The position numbers and the translations under genes were made by a program. A DNA stretch of 22,797 nucleotides from Candidatus Levyibacteriota bacterium (GTDB lineage: Bacteria; Patescibacteriota; Microgenomatia; Levybacterales; UBA12049). Where the stretch lies: assembly GCA_023245475.1 (NCBI GenBank), contig JAHFKF010000010.1, positions 1 through 22,797 of the forward strand, written 5' to 3'. This document shows, piece by piece, positions 6,957 to 14,354 of the stretch (the first letter of the stretch is position 1; the number at the start of each line of letters is the position of its first letter). Below the pieces are notes generated by a model. The model was not told the DNA's origin. It was given only the letters and a program-made list of their open reading frames with translations, and searched no databases.

Positions 6957-7676
6957 ATGAAACGTCCACAGCTCTCAGCTGATAAACGCGAAGTATTTGG
7001 TAAAAAGCTTAAAAAGATTCGTCGAGAAGGTTTGTTGCCAGCAAATGTCTACGGTAAAGGACTTGAGTCAACAGCACTCCAAGTAAAACTTTCTGATTTT
7101 GAATCTGTTTATAAAGAAGTCGGAGAAACAGGGCTGATTGATCTTCAGTTTGATGGTAAAGTCAAACCAGTGCTTATTAAAAATCTGCAATCGAATTACA
7201 AAGAAAATACTCCTCTCCATGCTGATTTCTATCAGGTGAACTTAAAAGAAAAAGTAAAGACAGTTGTGCCAGTTATTCTTACAGGAGAAGCTCAAGCAGT
7301 TACCGACAATGTTGGCATGCTACTACAAACACAATCTGACGTTGAGGTTGAAGCACTTCCAGACAGCTTGCCTGAAAAGATTGAAATCGATGTGACAGCT
7401 CTTGCTGAGCTCAATCAACAAATCACTGTTGCTGATCTTCTCGCACCTGAAGGTGTTACCATTCTCACCGATCCAGCCCAAGTTGTTGCTAAGGTTGGCG
7501 AACTCGTTGTTGAAGAACCAGAACCTGAAGAAACCGAGGGTGAAGAAGGTGCTGAAGGAGAAGCAGCAACCGGAGAAGAAGGCGAATCAAAAGAAGAATC
7601 TAGCGAAGAAGGTGCTGAAGAAAATAAAGAATCTAGTGAAGAGAAACCTCAGAGTAACGAAGAACCTAAAGAATAG
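6957..7676 (+). CDS. rplY: Ribosomal protein L25, CTC/TL5 type, with long acidic tail
   Basis: This large-subunit protein binds 5S rRNA. The 239-residue product has the L25 N-terminal beta barrel (RPQLSADKREVFGKKLKK, then LLPANVYGKG; about residues 1-90) and the extra C-terminal beta domain of the CTC/TL5 type (about 95-185, including VDVTALAELNQQITVADL). A tail of more than 50 residues follows that is almost entirely Glu, Gly, Ser and Ala. The acidic tail is longer than in Thermus TL5 as I recall it, and is low complexity. The start at 6957 is set by the -10 box 7 nt upstream; the longer reading from 6948 is rejected. It converges with the TPR gene (15 nt between stops). Confidence 0.92.
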   Translation: MKRPQLSADKREVFGKKLKKIRREGLLPANVYGKGLESTALQVKLSDFESVYKEVGETGLIDLQFDGKVKPVLIKNLQSNYKENTPLHADFYQVNLKEKVKTVVPVILTGEAQAVTDNVGMLLQTQSDVEVEALPDSLPEKIEIDVTALAELNQQITVADLLAPEGVTILTDPAQVVAKVGELVVEEPEPEETEGEEGAEGEAATGEEGESKEESSEEGAEENKESSEEKPQSNEEPKE

Positions 7677-7691
7677 TTTTCCTTTCCCCTA

Positions 7692-8099
7692 TCATTCCTG
7701 TTGTTTTATTCTCTCCGCTAATTGTTGTGCTGGTATAAAATTAGGATCAAGTTGCAACGCTTTTGCTATGGATAATTGTGCTGAGCCATTGTCTCCTAAT
7801 TGATATTGCAGCGCACCAACCCGAACTAAGATATCTCGATGATTAGGATATGCTTCTGATTGTTGCTGCCAATACGCAAGCTCCTTAACCAAAACTACCC
7901 GCTCTTTTTTAAACTGAGCAACCTGTACCACATTGTCATAGAGAAGAAATGATTGGCGGATAATACCAAAGGAAATAACGCCAATAAACAAAGCTGCTAC
8001 GAGAATTTTGTAATAATGCATAAAGCTGGGAAGTAATGAATATTCGGTAATAAATCGGTAAAAGCTCGGGGATTTTTGTTGCGTGGCTTTTTCCTTCAT
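7692..8099 (-). CDS. Small membrane-anchored TPR-like protein
   Basis: A 135-residue protein with one membrane segment (about residues 31-50, KILVAALFIGVISFGIIRQS), then a charged helix (about 60-80) and one or two tetratricopeptide-like helical pairs (about 83-117: YPNHRDILVRVGALQYQLGD followed by AQLSIAKALQLDPNFIPA). The LxxLGD and ALxLDPN signatures are typical of TPR units. It probably serves as a protein-protein contact at the membrane, with the C-terminus outside or inside undecided. It follows valS by 12 nt but carries its own TATGAT box 6 nt before its ATG. The role is unknown. Confidence 0.75.
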   Translation of the reverse strand: MKEKATQQKSPSFYRFITEYSLLPSFMHYYKILVAALFIGVISFGIIRQSFLLYDNVVQVAQFKKERVVLVKELAYWQQQSEAYPNHRDILVRVGALQYQLGDNGSAQLSIAKALQLDPNFIPAQQLAERIKQQE

Positions 8100-8105
8100 G
8101 CCTTA

Positions 8106-8134
8106 ATCATACTATTTTTTCTTGCTGGACACAA
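8106..8134 (-). promoter_or_regulatory. Promoter of the TPR gene (leaderless), overlapping the valS stop
   Basis: TTGTGT (8129-8134), 17 bp, TATGAT (8106-8111, five of six), then 6 nt to the ATG. The -35 lies in the last codons of valS and the -10 follows the valS stop directly. The -35 hexamer and spacing equal those of the ruvAB promoter. Confidence 0.5.
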
Positions 8135-10391
8135 TCTGAGGCCATTCTGAAATCATAATTGAGCCGTCTCCTCCTAGTTTCTGGGAGATTTCTTCTGTGA
8201 TAAACGGCATGAAGGGATGAAGAAGCTTTAGCTGAATCATAAATAACGAGCTAAGCAATAAGAAGGACTGAGCATCGATTCGGTTCTTCACGTCTTCAAT
8301 GTACTTATCGGCAAACTCGTGCCACACAAATTCATACAATCTCTCAGCAGCCAAATTAAACTGGTAACTATCAAGATGCTTATTAATTTCCTCAACCAGC
8401 TTCCCGACCTTTACAATCCATTCTTGATCTGAGGCATTTTCTGAGGCAAGCTCACTAAGAGAAATGGAAGCAAATGTAAACCCTGGATTTTCCTGCTTTT
8501 TCATTTCAATAAACCTAGCGATATTCCACACTTTATTAGCAAACTTCTTAGCTGCGTCCAACTTACCATACGACATTGCTTGATCATTACCAAGGCCAGT
8601 TCCATACACTAAAGCAAACCGCACAGCATCTGCTCCATATTCATCAGCAACTTGCAGAGGGTTAACAACATTGCCTTTACTCTTACTCATCTTCTTACCG
8701 AGAGGATCATTCACCAATCCATGTAACACAACATCCTTGAATGGAACTGTCTGTTTAAGTACTGTGGGTTCAGTAACATGCTTGCCGTTTGCAACGTAGA
8801 GTCCAAGAATAAGCATTCGAGACACCCATGCACGCAAAATATCATAACCGGTTTCCATAACAGAGGTTGGATAAAACTTTTCAAAGTCGCCTACTTTACT
8901 TGTCTTCAGTGTCACATATGGCCATTGCCCTGAGGAGAACCAAGTATCAAATGTGTCCGTTTCAGGAAGGTATCGTTTATTCTCTTTTTTCTGATCTTCA
9001 AAAACAGCCGTGGCTGAAATATCTGCAATAACTTTTTGTAAGCCATTAAGAATTTCTTCCCAACTGTGACCTCTCTGAAGAATATATTGGAGTGTCCCTT
9101 GTTGTAGCTGCTTCTCTTTATCAAGAAACGTAATGGCAAATTTCGATTCGTCTTCCACCTCATACCAGACAGGAATTTGAATCCCCCACACATTTTGTCG
9201 TGAGATATTCCAATCTCTCAGTCCGGCATACCACTGCCTGAGGGTATGTTCAAAGCTTTGTGGGTAAATGTTGACAAATTCGGCATCTAACGCTTTTTCT
9301 GCATTCTCGATAAGTGGCGTTACTTTGATATACCACTGCTCAAGTGGCAATGGCTCAAGTACTGTTTTGCACTTGTAACAAACACCCACACGGTGAGCAT
9401 ACTTTTCATCGATTTTCTCAATCAACCCCTTTTCCTGCATTTCCTCAACAACTGCTTTTCGAGCCTGTTTGACATAGAGTCCCTCAAATTTCCCAGCATA
9501 ATGATTCATTTTGCCATCAAAGCCAATCACCTGCTTCATTTCCAAATTGTGTCTTTTACCAACTTCAAAGTCGTTAAAATCATGCGCAGGCGTCATCTTC
9601 ACAACTCCTGTTCCAAACTCAGGATCGACATAATCATCAGCAATGACTTTAATCGTTGCCTTTCCAAGCACGGTTTTTATTTCAATGTCTTGTCCAATAT
9701 ACTTTTGGTATCTCGTGTCGTTTGGATTTACAGCTACGGCAGTGTCACCAAATTTTGTCTCAGGACGAGTCGTTGCCAACACCAATGGCCCATATTTGAC
9801 ATAGTAAAGAGGATCAACACGCTCTTCATGCAACACTTCCAAGTCTGAGAATGATGTGCCGTCACGTGTGCAGTAATTAACCAACCGATAATCTCGATAC
9901 ACCAACCCATCATCATTCATCTTACGAAAGGTTTCTTTGACAATTGCTACAATATCGCTATCAAGTGTAAACTTCTCGCGGCTCCAATCAAGAGAAAATC
10001 CAAGCCGACGTAATTGATTTTCAATCCCCCCCCTATTCTCTGAGACATACTCCCAGATCATCTTGTATAGCTCTTCACGGCTAAAGTCAAAGCGAGATTT
10101 GCCTTCTGATTGAAGCCTTTTTTCAAAAACAAATTGCGTCTCTGTTCCGGCATGGTCAGTTCCAGGAAGCCACAAGGCAGCAAGCCCTTTCATGCGATGG
10201 TAACGAATCAAGATATCTTCAATGACAAACATAGCATGACCAAAATGCAAATCACCATTTGCATTAGGAGGAGGAAGAATAATCGTATAAGGTTCTCCGT
10301 TGGGATTAATTTCAGGCTTGAAAAAGCCTTTTTCTTCCCACATTTGGTACAATTTTTCTTCAACGTCTTTGTGATTATATGCCTTGTCCAT
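8112..10391 (-). CDS. valS: Valyl-tRNA synthetase, short form without C-terminal coiled coil
   Basis: This class I synthetase attaches valine to tRNA(Val). The 759-residue protein shows the HIGH-type motif PPPNANGDLHFGHAM, GTDHAGTETQ, the CP1 editing domain (LATTRPETKFGDTAV, then GTGVVKMTPAHDFNDFEVG), DTWFSSGQWPY, the KMSKS motif KKMSKSKGNVVNP and an anticodon-binding domain. It ends soon after LLHPFMPFITEEISQKLG and SEWPQ, so the C-terminal coiled-coil arm of standard bacterial ValRS (usually near 900 residues in total) is absent. The ORF can be extended to 10427. The ATG at 10389-10391 is preferred because TACAAT lies 6 nt upstream and MDKAYNHKDVEEKLYQMWEE is the usual opening. Confidence 0.95.
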   Translation of the reverse strand: MDKAYNHKDVEEKLYQMWEEKGFFKPEINPNGEPYTIILPPPNANGDLHFGHAMFVIEDILIRYHRMKGLAALWLPGTDHAGTETQFVFEKRLQSEGKSRFDFSREELYKMIWEYVSENRGGIENQLRRLGFSLDWSREKFTLDSDIVAIVKETFRKMNDDGLVYRDYRLVNYCTRDGTSFSDLEVLHEERVDPLYYVKYGPLVLATTRPETKFGDTAVAVNPNDTRYQKYIGQDIEIKTVLGKATIKVIADDYVDPEFGTGVVKMTPAHDFNDFEVGKRHNLEMKQVIGFDGKMNHYAGKFEGLYVKQARKAVVEEMQEKGLIEKIDEKYAHRVGVCYKCKTVLEPLPLEQWYIKVTPLIENAEKALDAEFVNIYPQSFEHTLRQWYAGLRDWNISRQNVWGIQIPVWYEVEDESKFAITFLDKEKQLQQGTLQYILQRGHSWEEILNGLQKVIADISATAVFEDQKKENKRYLPETDTFDTWFSSGQWPYVTLKTSKVGDFEKFYPTSVMETGYDILRAWVSRMLILGLYVANGKHVTEPTVLKQTVPFKDVVLHGLVNDPLGKKMSKSKGNVVNPLQVADEYGADAVRFALVYGTGLGNDQAMSYGKLDAAKKFANKVWNIARFIEMKKQENPGFTFASISLSELASENASDQEWIVKVGKLVEEINKHLDSYQFNLAAERLYEFVWHEFADKYIEDVKNRIDAQSFLLLSSLFMIQLKLLHPFMPFITEEISQKLGGDGSIMISEWPQIVSSKKK

Positions 10392-10413
10392 AGGGGGATT
10401 GTAACATAGGGGG
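10389..10413 (-). repeat. 9-bp direct repeat bracketing the valS -10 box
   Basis: CCCCCTATG occurs at 10405-10413 and again at 10389-10397 (minus strand), 16 bp apart, with TACAAT between. The second copy contains the start codon of valS. It could be an operator pair or the trace of a short duplication. Confidence 0.6.
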
Positions 10414-10427
10414 CATGAAACGATCAA
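10398..10427 (-). promoter_or_regulatory. valS promoter (leaderless)
   Basis: TTGATC (10422-10427), 18 bp, TACAAT (10398-10403), then CCCCCT and the ATG. The -35 abuts the stop codon of the upstream winged-helix gene. Confidence 0.6.
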
Positions 10428-10958
10428 TTACTCCTTTACCGTTGAGAGCTTATATCCTCGAGTTCTGATGGTCACAATCTCGTATTTACTCTTTTGCTCT
10501 CGAAGCTTTACTCGCACCCTAGCAACTAATCGATCAATCGCCCAATCAGAAACCCCAAACTCTTTATATTCCGGCCATACCCTCTCGACAATCTCCTCAC
10601 GTTCGCAAATTTCACCAAGATGAGACTCAAGGAGCATAAACAACATATGCTCTTTACGAGTTAAGTGAATATTGCCATGAGACATGCTTTCTTCTGGCTC
10701 CAGGTGTAGGAGGTACTCTTCCAACAGAGGGCTAAAAACACGTACGGATCCCTGCAAATCGGTGATAATCCCCGTTTCCCACAAATAGATTGTGTGCAAT
10801 TTTTCTTCTGCTGAAATGTGTCGTTTTTTTGCAACGTGCAACAGTACACGCTTTTCTTCCTTTGTAAGACTTTCCCATAGCTCCTCAGATTCAAGTTTAA
10901 TACGTTCATCTGAGACCAATAACGCTAACAAGCTTTTTGCGGAGGTAACTGCTTGCTC
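10428..10958 (-). CDS. C-terminal winged-helix portion of an ATPase-regulator, split off by an in-frame UAA
   Basis: Open in the same frame as the ATPase part and separated from it only by the TAA at 10959-10961; bounds given are those of the open frame. It holds about 176 codons. After EQAVTSAKSLLALLVSDE comes a small winged-helix-like region (WESLTKEEKRVLLHVA to VFSPLLEEYL). An OmpR/PhoB-type DNA-binding domain follows (LTRKEHMLFMLLESH, CEREEIVERVWPEY, DWAIDRLVARVRVKLREQ, IVTIRTRGYKL). No ATG occurs before the second domain; TTG at 10929-10931 is the first plausible start (167 residues). It could be made by reinitiation, by read-through, or not at all. The absence of any other disruption suggests a recent stop or a real two-part gene. 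Confidence 0.75.
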   Translation of the reverse strand, partial: EQAVTSAKSLLALLVSDERIKLESEELWESLTKEEKRVLLHVAKKRHISAEEKLHTIYLWETGIITDLQGSVRVFSPLLEEYLLHLEPEESMSHGNIHLTRKEHMLFMLLESHLGEICEREEIVERVWPEYKEFGVSDWAIDRLVARVRVKLREQKSKYEIVTIRTRGYKLSTVKE

Positions 10959-11735
10959 TTATTGCTCCGTCAATAAAATCAAAGCTAACTGTAAATATTG
11001 TAAGTTGCCATTTACCACGCTAAACAATAACTCTTCAACTTTTTGGGAGGGAGCTAATTGGTATCTATCTCGATAGACTTGATAGACACTCAGCATATCA
11101 ATTTCAGTTGCCGGATGAACATACATTTGCTGAGCAAAGACAGATAAGGTTGTTTTCGCTGTGGGAAAGATACTATCCAAGCTTCGATAACTTGTGAAGA
11201 CATAGGAGAGATTCTCATGGGTTGCTTGATAAAGCCCTTCAAGATTATCAAAAAAAGAAGTATTAAAAGCATTCTCTAAACGGTCAAAACGAATAAAGAA
11301 TAATGTGGGATACAAATTATGAGAAACAATAATAGTAAGTGCTTTTCTCAACGTATCAATTACCAAAAACAAATCTTGGGACTGAATACTTGTCAAAAAT
11401 AATGCATTTATCCTTTCTTTTGTTTCATCGGGTAAATCTGCAGTCTCACACGCATCAACAAGACGTTTAAGGGTAAGTGTCCAAAAGGGATATAGTTCTC
11501 GCTCTACCAAGTCATCGAGGTCTACAGCAACAAAGAGATGTTTTTGTTCTGTACTAATGTATGTGGAGACGATATCGTGGTGATGGAGGAAGAAACGCAA
11601 GAAATTACCGATACCGACACGACGCATACCAATGAGGTTTACGCTTCTACGCTGTTTAAGATATTGTCCAAGCTTCTCAGATTCCTCTTTTCGGAATGTC
11701 AATGGATATAATCTTTCTGGGATATGATCTTCCAT
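10959..11735 (-). CDS. AAA/STAND-like ATPase portion with degenerate nucleotide-binding motifs
   Basis: A 258-residue protein with an AAA/STAND-like fold (LTFRKEESEKLGQYLKQRR, then VNLIGMRRVGIGNFLRFFL). The P-loop lacks the usual Gly-Lys-Ser/Thr: GMRRVGIGNF has Ile-Gly where Lys-Ser/Thr is expected. The Walker B-like strand TLFFIRFDRLE keeps the Asp but not a following catalytic Glu. A YVFTSYRSLDSIF segment resembles sensor 1, and a C-terminal lid follows. ATP hydrolysis is therefore doubtful; nucleotide binding or pure scaffolding is possible. The frame continues past its TAA into the winged-helix part, so the intact protein would be about 435 residues, a signal-sensing regulator. It starts at an ATG 6 nt after TACAAT and is divergent from pgk. 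Its ligand and targets are unknown. Confidence 0.75.
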   Translation of the reverse strand: MEDHIPERLYPLTFRKEESEKLGQYLKQRRSVNLIGMRRVGIGNFLRFFLHHHDIVSTYISTEQKHLFVAVDLDDLVERELYPFWTLTLKRLVDACETADLPDETKERINALFLTSIQSQDLFLVIDTLRKALTIIVSHNLYPTLFFIRFDRLENAFNTSFFDNLEGLYQATHENLSYVFTSYRSLDSIFPTAKTTLSVFAQQMYVHPATEIDMLSVYQVYRDRYQLAPSQKVEELLFSVVNGNLQYLQLALILLTEQ

Positions 11736-11741
11736 GGGGGT

Positions 11742-11770
11742 ATTGTAACCACTTCTCTTGGCATTTGCAA
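11742..11770 (-). promoter_or_regulatory. Promoter of the ATPase/winged-helix gene (leaderless)
   Basis: TTGCAA (11765-11770), 17 bp, TACAAT (11742-11747), then ACCCCC and the ATG. Its -35 box lies inside the spacer of the divergent pgk promoter. Confidence 0.6.
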
Positions 11771-11787
11771 ACGCTTTGGAGTATACT
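11758..11787 (+). promoter_or_regulatory. pgk promoter, interlocked with the divergent one
   Basis: TTGGCA (11758-11763, five of six), 18 bp, TATACT (11782-11787, five of six). The ATG at 11801 is 13 nt beyond, so the expected leader is about 7 nt. Its -35 box lies inside the spacer of the ATPase promoter. Confidence 0.6.
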
Positions 11788-11800
11788 TAAAAACGTAGTC

Positions 11801-12988
11801 ATGAAATACATAGATGAAGTATCCGTTGCCCACAAAACAGTGTTACTACGTGTCGACTTTAATGTAGCCCTTAATCCGAATCACTCTATTGCGGACGACG
11901 CTCGAATTAAACAATCCCTCCCTACCATTAAATATCTCTTATTGCACCACAACAAACTTATTTTAATTGCCCATCTTGGCGAACCCACAAAACGCAACGC
12001 AGCGGATTCTCTTTCGCGAATTGCAAATCGTCTGCGTCGATATTTGCCAGATAATAAAATAACGCTAGTTGATGACTTCCTTAAAGAACAAGATCTGCTT
12101 AAAAAGCAAAACGAAGGAGAAATCCTCTTGCTTGAGAATATCAGATTTTATCCTGGAGAAACGAAAAATGATCCTGCGTTTGCCAAACAACTCGCCGCAC
12201 TTGCTGATGTCTATGTTGACGATGCGTTTGGCGTTGCTCACCGTAAACATGCATCTGTTGTTGGCATTCCGCCGCTTCTCCCCTCATATGGTGGACTGCT
12301 CCTGAAAAAAGAAATTTCAGCACTTGAGCTTGTCATTAAACATCCACGCAAACCATATGTCGCAATCATCGGCGGGAAAAAGATTACCACTAAAATCAAA
12401 TTCATTAACAAACTAACAACCATTGCCGACTATCTCCTTCTTGGTGGAGGACTTGCAAATACGTTTCTTACAGCACAGGGACACACACTAGGTGCAAGTA
12501 TGATTTCTGAAGAAGATCTCTCATTGGCAAAAAAAATATTAGAGTTAGCCAAACGGGAAAAAACAACCATTGTCTTCCCCAAAGATTTTGTAGTGGCACG
12601 AGACAAACATGACAAAACAAGCGTGGTAAAAAACATCGAGACACTTCAAATTCATGACGAAATTCTTGATATTGGTCCAGAGACACAAGCAGATTTTGGA
12701 GCAATTATTGGACAAGCACGAACAATTATTTGGAATGGACCTGTCGGCTATATAGAAAACCCCTTGTTTAAACGGGGAACAGACTTTCTTTATTATGCCA
12801 TTACGCAAAACACCAATGCTGTTTCTATTGTTGGCGGTGGCGATACTCTTGCCGCAATTGCCAATAAAGAATATCTTGATAAATTGACGCACATTTCAAC
12901 CGGCGGTGGAGCAATGTTGGAATTCATTGAAAATGGTACACTGCCAGGAATTGAGGCACTAGAAAAATCTCCCGTTGCTGAGAAATAA
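11801..12988 (+). CDS. pgk: Phosphoglycerate kinase
   Basis: Catalyses ATP-forming transfer of phosphate from 1,3-bisphosphoglycerate to ADP in lower glycolysis, in the cytosol. The 395-residue protein has the N-terminal substrate site (LLRVDFNVAL, Arg17-Asn21; LIAHLGEP near residue 58; LLENIRFYPGETKND; DAFGVAHRKHAS) and the C-terminal nucleotide site (IIGGKKITTKIKF, IWNGPVGYIENPLF, VGGGDTLAAI, STGGGAMLEFI). The usual HLGRP has Glu in place of Arg, and the usual GGAK has Lys in place of Ala; these are modest departures in otherwise intact motifs. The open frame extends back to 11696, but homology and the promoter support the ATG at 11801. It is divergent from the ATPase/winged-helix gene. Confidence 0.96.
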   Translation: MKYIDEVSVAHKTVLLRVDFNVALNPNHSIADDARIKQSLPTIKYLLLHHNKLILIAHLGEPTKRNAADSLSRIANRLRRYLPDNKITLVDDFLKEQDLLKKQNEGEILLLENIRFYPGETKNDPAFAKQLAALADVYVDDAFGVAHRKHASVVGIPPLLPSYGGLLLKKEISALELVIKHPRKPYVAIIGGKKITTKIKFINKLTTIADYLLLGGGLANTFLTAQGHTLGASMISEEDLSLAKKILELAKREKTTIVFPKDFVVARDKHDKTSVVKNIETLQIHDEILDIGPETQADFGAIIGQARTIIWNGPVGYIENPLFKRGTDFLYYAITQNTNAVSIVGGGDTLAAIANKEYLDKLTHISTGGGAMLEFIENGTLPGIEALEKSPVAEK

Positions 12989-12998
12989 TGATAGATGA

Positions 12999-13622
12999 TT
13001 AATCTCGCAGTTGAAGAGGGTGTGCAATGGTTGCATGTCCGTTAAAACTTCCCTCTAAGGATCCGCCGCCCATTGAGGTGAGTGCATATGCCCGCATTCT
13101 TTGTGTGTCAGCGACTGTATTGCCGGTTGCAAGAAATACCACTTCTTGATCTCCCGAAGCCAGTTGGATAACTGGATGTTTAATCGCCGGATTACTGTCC
13201 TTTAAGGCATCCTCCACCGTAGATATCTGATCCACTAAATACCCAGGGCGGGGAGACTTTTCTTCTGACACAACCCGAAGGAGGGATTGAGGATTGGCAG
13301 GTAAAGACAATGCAACGTCGATACTTCCCCCTTCATACGCAGAATTGTAGAAAAAGACGACTGTTTCAAAGCCATCTTCTGGTTTCTTTTCTAACGCCTT
13401 ATCAACAAGCACCGTTCTCTCTATTCCTAAGACCAAACGGTTTTCTTGCTTCAATGAACCCGCGGAGGTTTCAACCAAAGATGGCTTAGGTTGAGGCTCA
13501 CCACCGTCACAGCCAGCAAGAGCGCCAGCAGTGGCTAACCCCACCAAAAGAGTTCGCCTCGTCATGGGGCGTTGCAATAGATCTTTTGCTGTTACAACCT
13601 GCAATCGTTCTCCAGTGGCCAT
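12999..13622 (-). CDS. Predicted Tat-exported lipoprotein of unknown function
   Basis: A 207-residue protein with a clear export signal. A 20-residue polar stretch is followed by MTRRTLLVGLATAGALAGC, that is, a twin-arginine pair, a hydrophobic core and a lipobox (LAGC) whose Cys would be lipidated. The following DGGEPQPKPS linker is typical of lipoproteins. The mature part (about 165 residues) is mainly predicted strands with no motif I recognise (for example GFETVVFFYNSAYEGGSIDVALSLP). The long N-terminal region is supported by TATACT exactly 6 nt before the first ATG; an internal ATG at the second Met would shorten it to a classic signal. It implies a Tat system elsewhere in the genome. 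It converges with pgk (10 nt between stops). Confidence 0.75.
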   Translation of the reverse strand: MATGERLQVVTAKDLLQRPMTRRTLLVGLATAGALAGCDGGEPQPKPSLVETSAGSLKQENRLVLGIERTVLVDKALEKKPEDGFETVVFFYNSAYEGGSIDVALSLPANPQSLLRVVSEEKSPRPGYLVDQISTVEDALKDSNPAIKHPVIQLASGDQEVVFLATGNTVADTQRMRAYALTSMGGGSLEGSFNGHATIAHPLQLRD

Positions 13623-13628
13623 AAAACT

Positions 13629-13637
13629 AGTATAACA
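13629..13637 (-). promoter_or_regulatory. Extended -10 promoter of the lipoprotein gene (leaderless)
   Basis: TGT followed by TATACT (13629-13634) on the minus strand, 6 nt before the ATG. No good -35 is visible, as expected for an extended -10 promoter. Confidence 0.5.
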
Positions 13638-13652
13638 TGGTGGTAAAATAAA

Positions 13653-13661
13653 TGGTATAAT
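13653..13661 (+). promoter_or_regulatory. Extended -10 promoter of the DedA gene (leaderless)
   Basis: TGG followed by a perfect TATAAT (13656-13661), then 6 nt to the ATG at 13668. It is divergent from the lipoprotein promoter within a 45-bp intergenic region. Confidence 0.55.
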
Positions 13662-13667
13662 TCAAGC

Positions 13668-14300
13668 ATGCATTTTGATCTGCAATCAATTATTCAAACT
13701 ATTGGGTATGCGGGTGTCTTTGCAGTCATCTTTGCAGAATCCGGACTGCTCATTGGATTCTTCCTCCCAGGGGACAGCTTACTCTTTACCGCAGGTTTCT
13801 TAGCATCGCAAAACTTCTTCAATATCCATTTACTCGTACTCGGATGTTTTATAGCAGCTGTTGCTGGAGATAACATTGGTTACTATATCGGACATAGGTG
13901 GGGTAGAAGACTCTTTAAACAAAAAGATTCACTTCTGTTTCACCAAGATCATCTCGCAAAAGCAGAAAAGTTCTACGAGAAACATGGTGGTAAGGCAATT
14001 ATCTTAGCACGGTTTGTCCCCATTATTCGTACCTTTGCGGCAGTGGTTGCGGGCATTGGGAAGATGAAGTATTCAACCTTTCTGCTTTACGATATTATTG
14101 GCGGATTTCTCTGGGCAGTCATTATCCCCTATCTTGGCTATTATTTAGGTCGATCAATTCCAGACATTGATAAGTATCTCATCCCTGTTATCGGACTTAT
14201 TATTCTTGCATCCATTGGCCCTGGTATCTATCATGCATTGCAAACAAAGGAACAACGAGACGCGATTGTTGCCTTCTTCAAAAATCGAGCAAAGAAATAA
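13668..14300 (+). CDS. DedA/SNARE-associated family membrane protein
   Basis: A 210-residue polytopic inner-membrane protein of the DedA (VTT/SNARE-assoc) family, whose members include undecaprenyl phosphate and phospholipid flippases or scramblases. Recognised features are FAESGLLIGFFLPGDSLLFTAGFLA (re-entrant hairpin with the acidic ESG and PGD residues), GDNIGYYIGHRWGRRLF, KAEKFYEKHGGKAIILARFVPIIRTFAAVVAGIGKM (second re-entrant region with conserved ARFxPxxRT) and a C-terminal membrane span. Length is standard. In a cell with peptidoglycan synthesis, recycling of the undecaprenyl carrier is a plausible role, but this is inferred from the family only. Confidence 0.92.
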   Translation: MHFDLQSIIQTIGYAGVFAVIFAESGLLIGFFLPGDSLLFTAGFLASQNFFNIHLLVLGCFIAAVAGDNIGYYIGHRWGRRLFKQKDSLLFHQDHLAKAEKFYEKHGGKAIILARFVPIIRTFAAVVAGIGKMKYSTFLLYDIIGGFLWAVIIPYLGYYLGRSIPDIDKYLIPVIGLIILASIGPGIYHALQTKEQRDAIVAFFKNRAKK

Positions 14301-14319
14301 CAGAGTTTGCCTCGTATAG

Positions 14320-14348
14320 TTGCGTTCAGGTGATAACTATGGCATAAT
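14320..14348 (+). promoter_or_regulatory. Promoter of the 190-residue unknown gene (leaderless)
   Basis: TTGCGT (14320-14325), 17 bp, CATAAT (14343-14348, five of six, preceded by TGG), then CCCCCA and the ATG at 14355. Confidence 0.5.
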
Positions 14349-14354
14349 CCCCCA

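Noticed and set aside
10959..10961. Stop reassignment as an explanation of the split regulator
   Set aside because: The stop is TAA, not TGA. TAA ends several other genes here, including pgk, ruvB and rpmH, so reassignment is not plausible.
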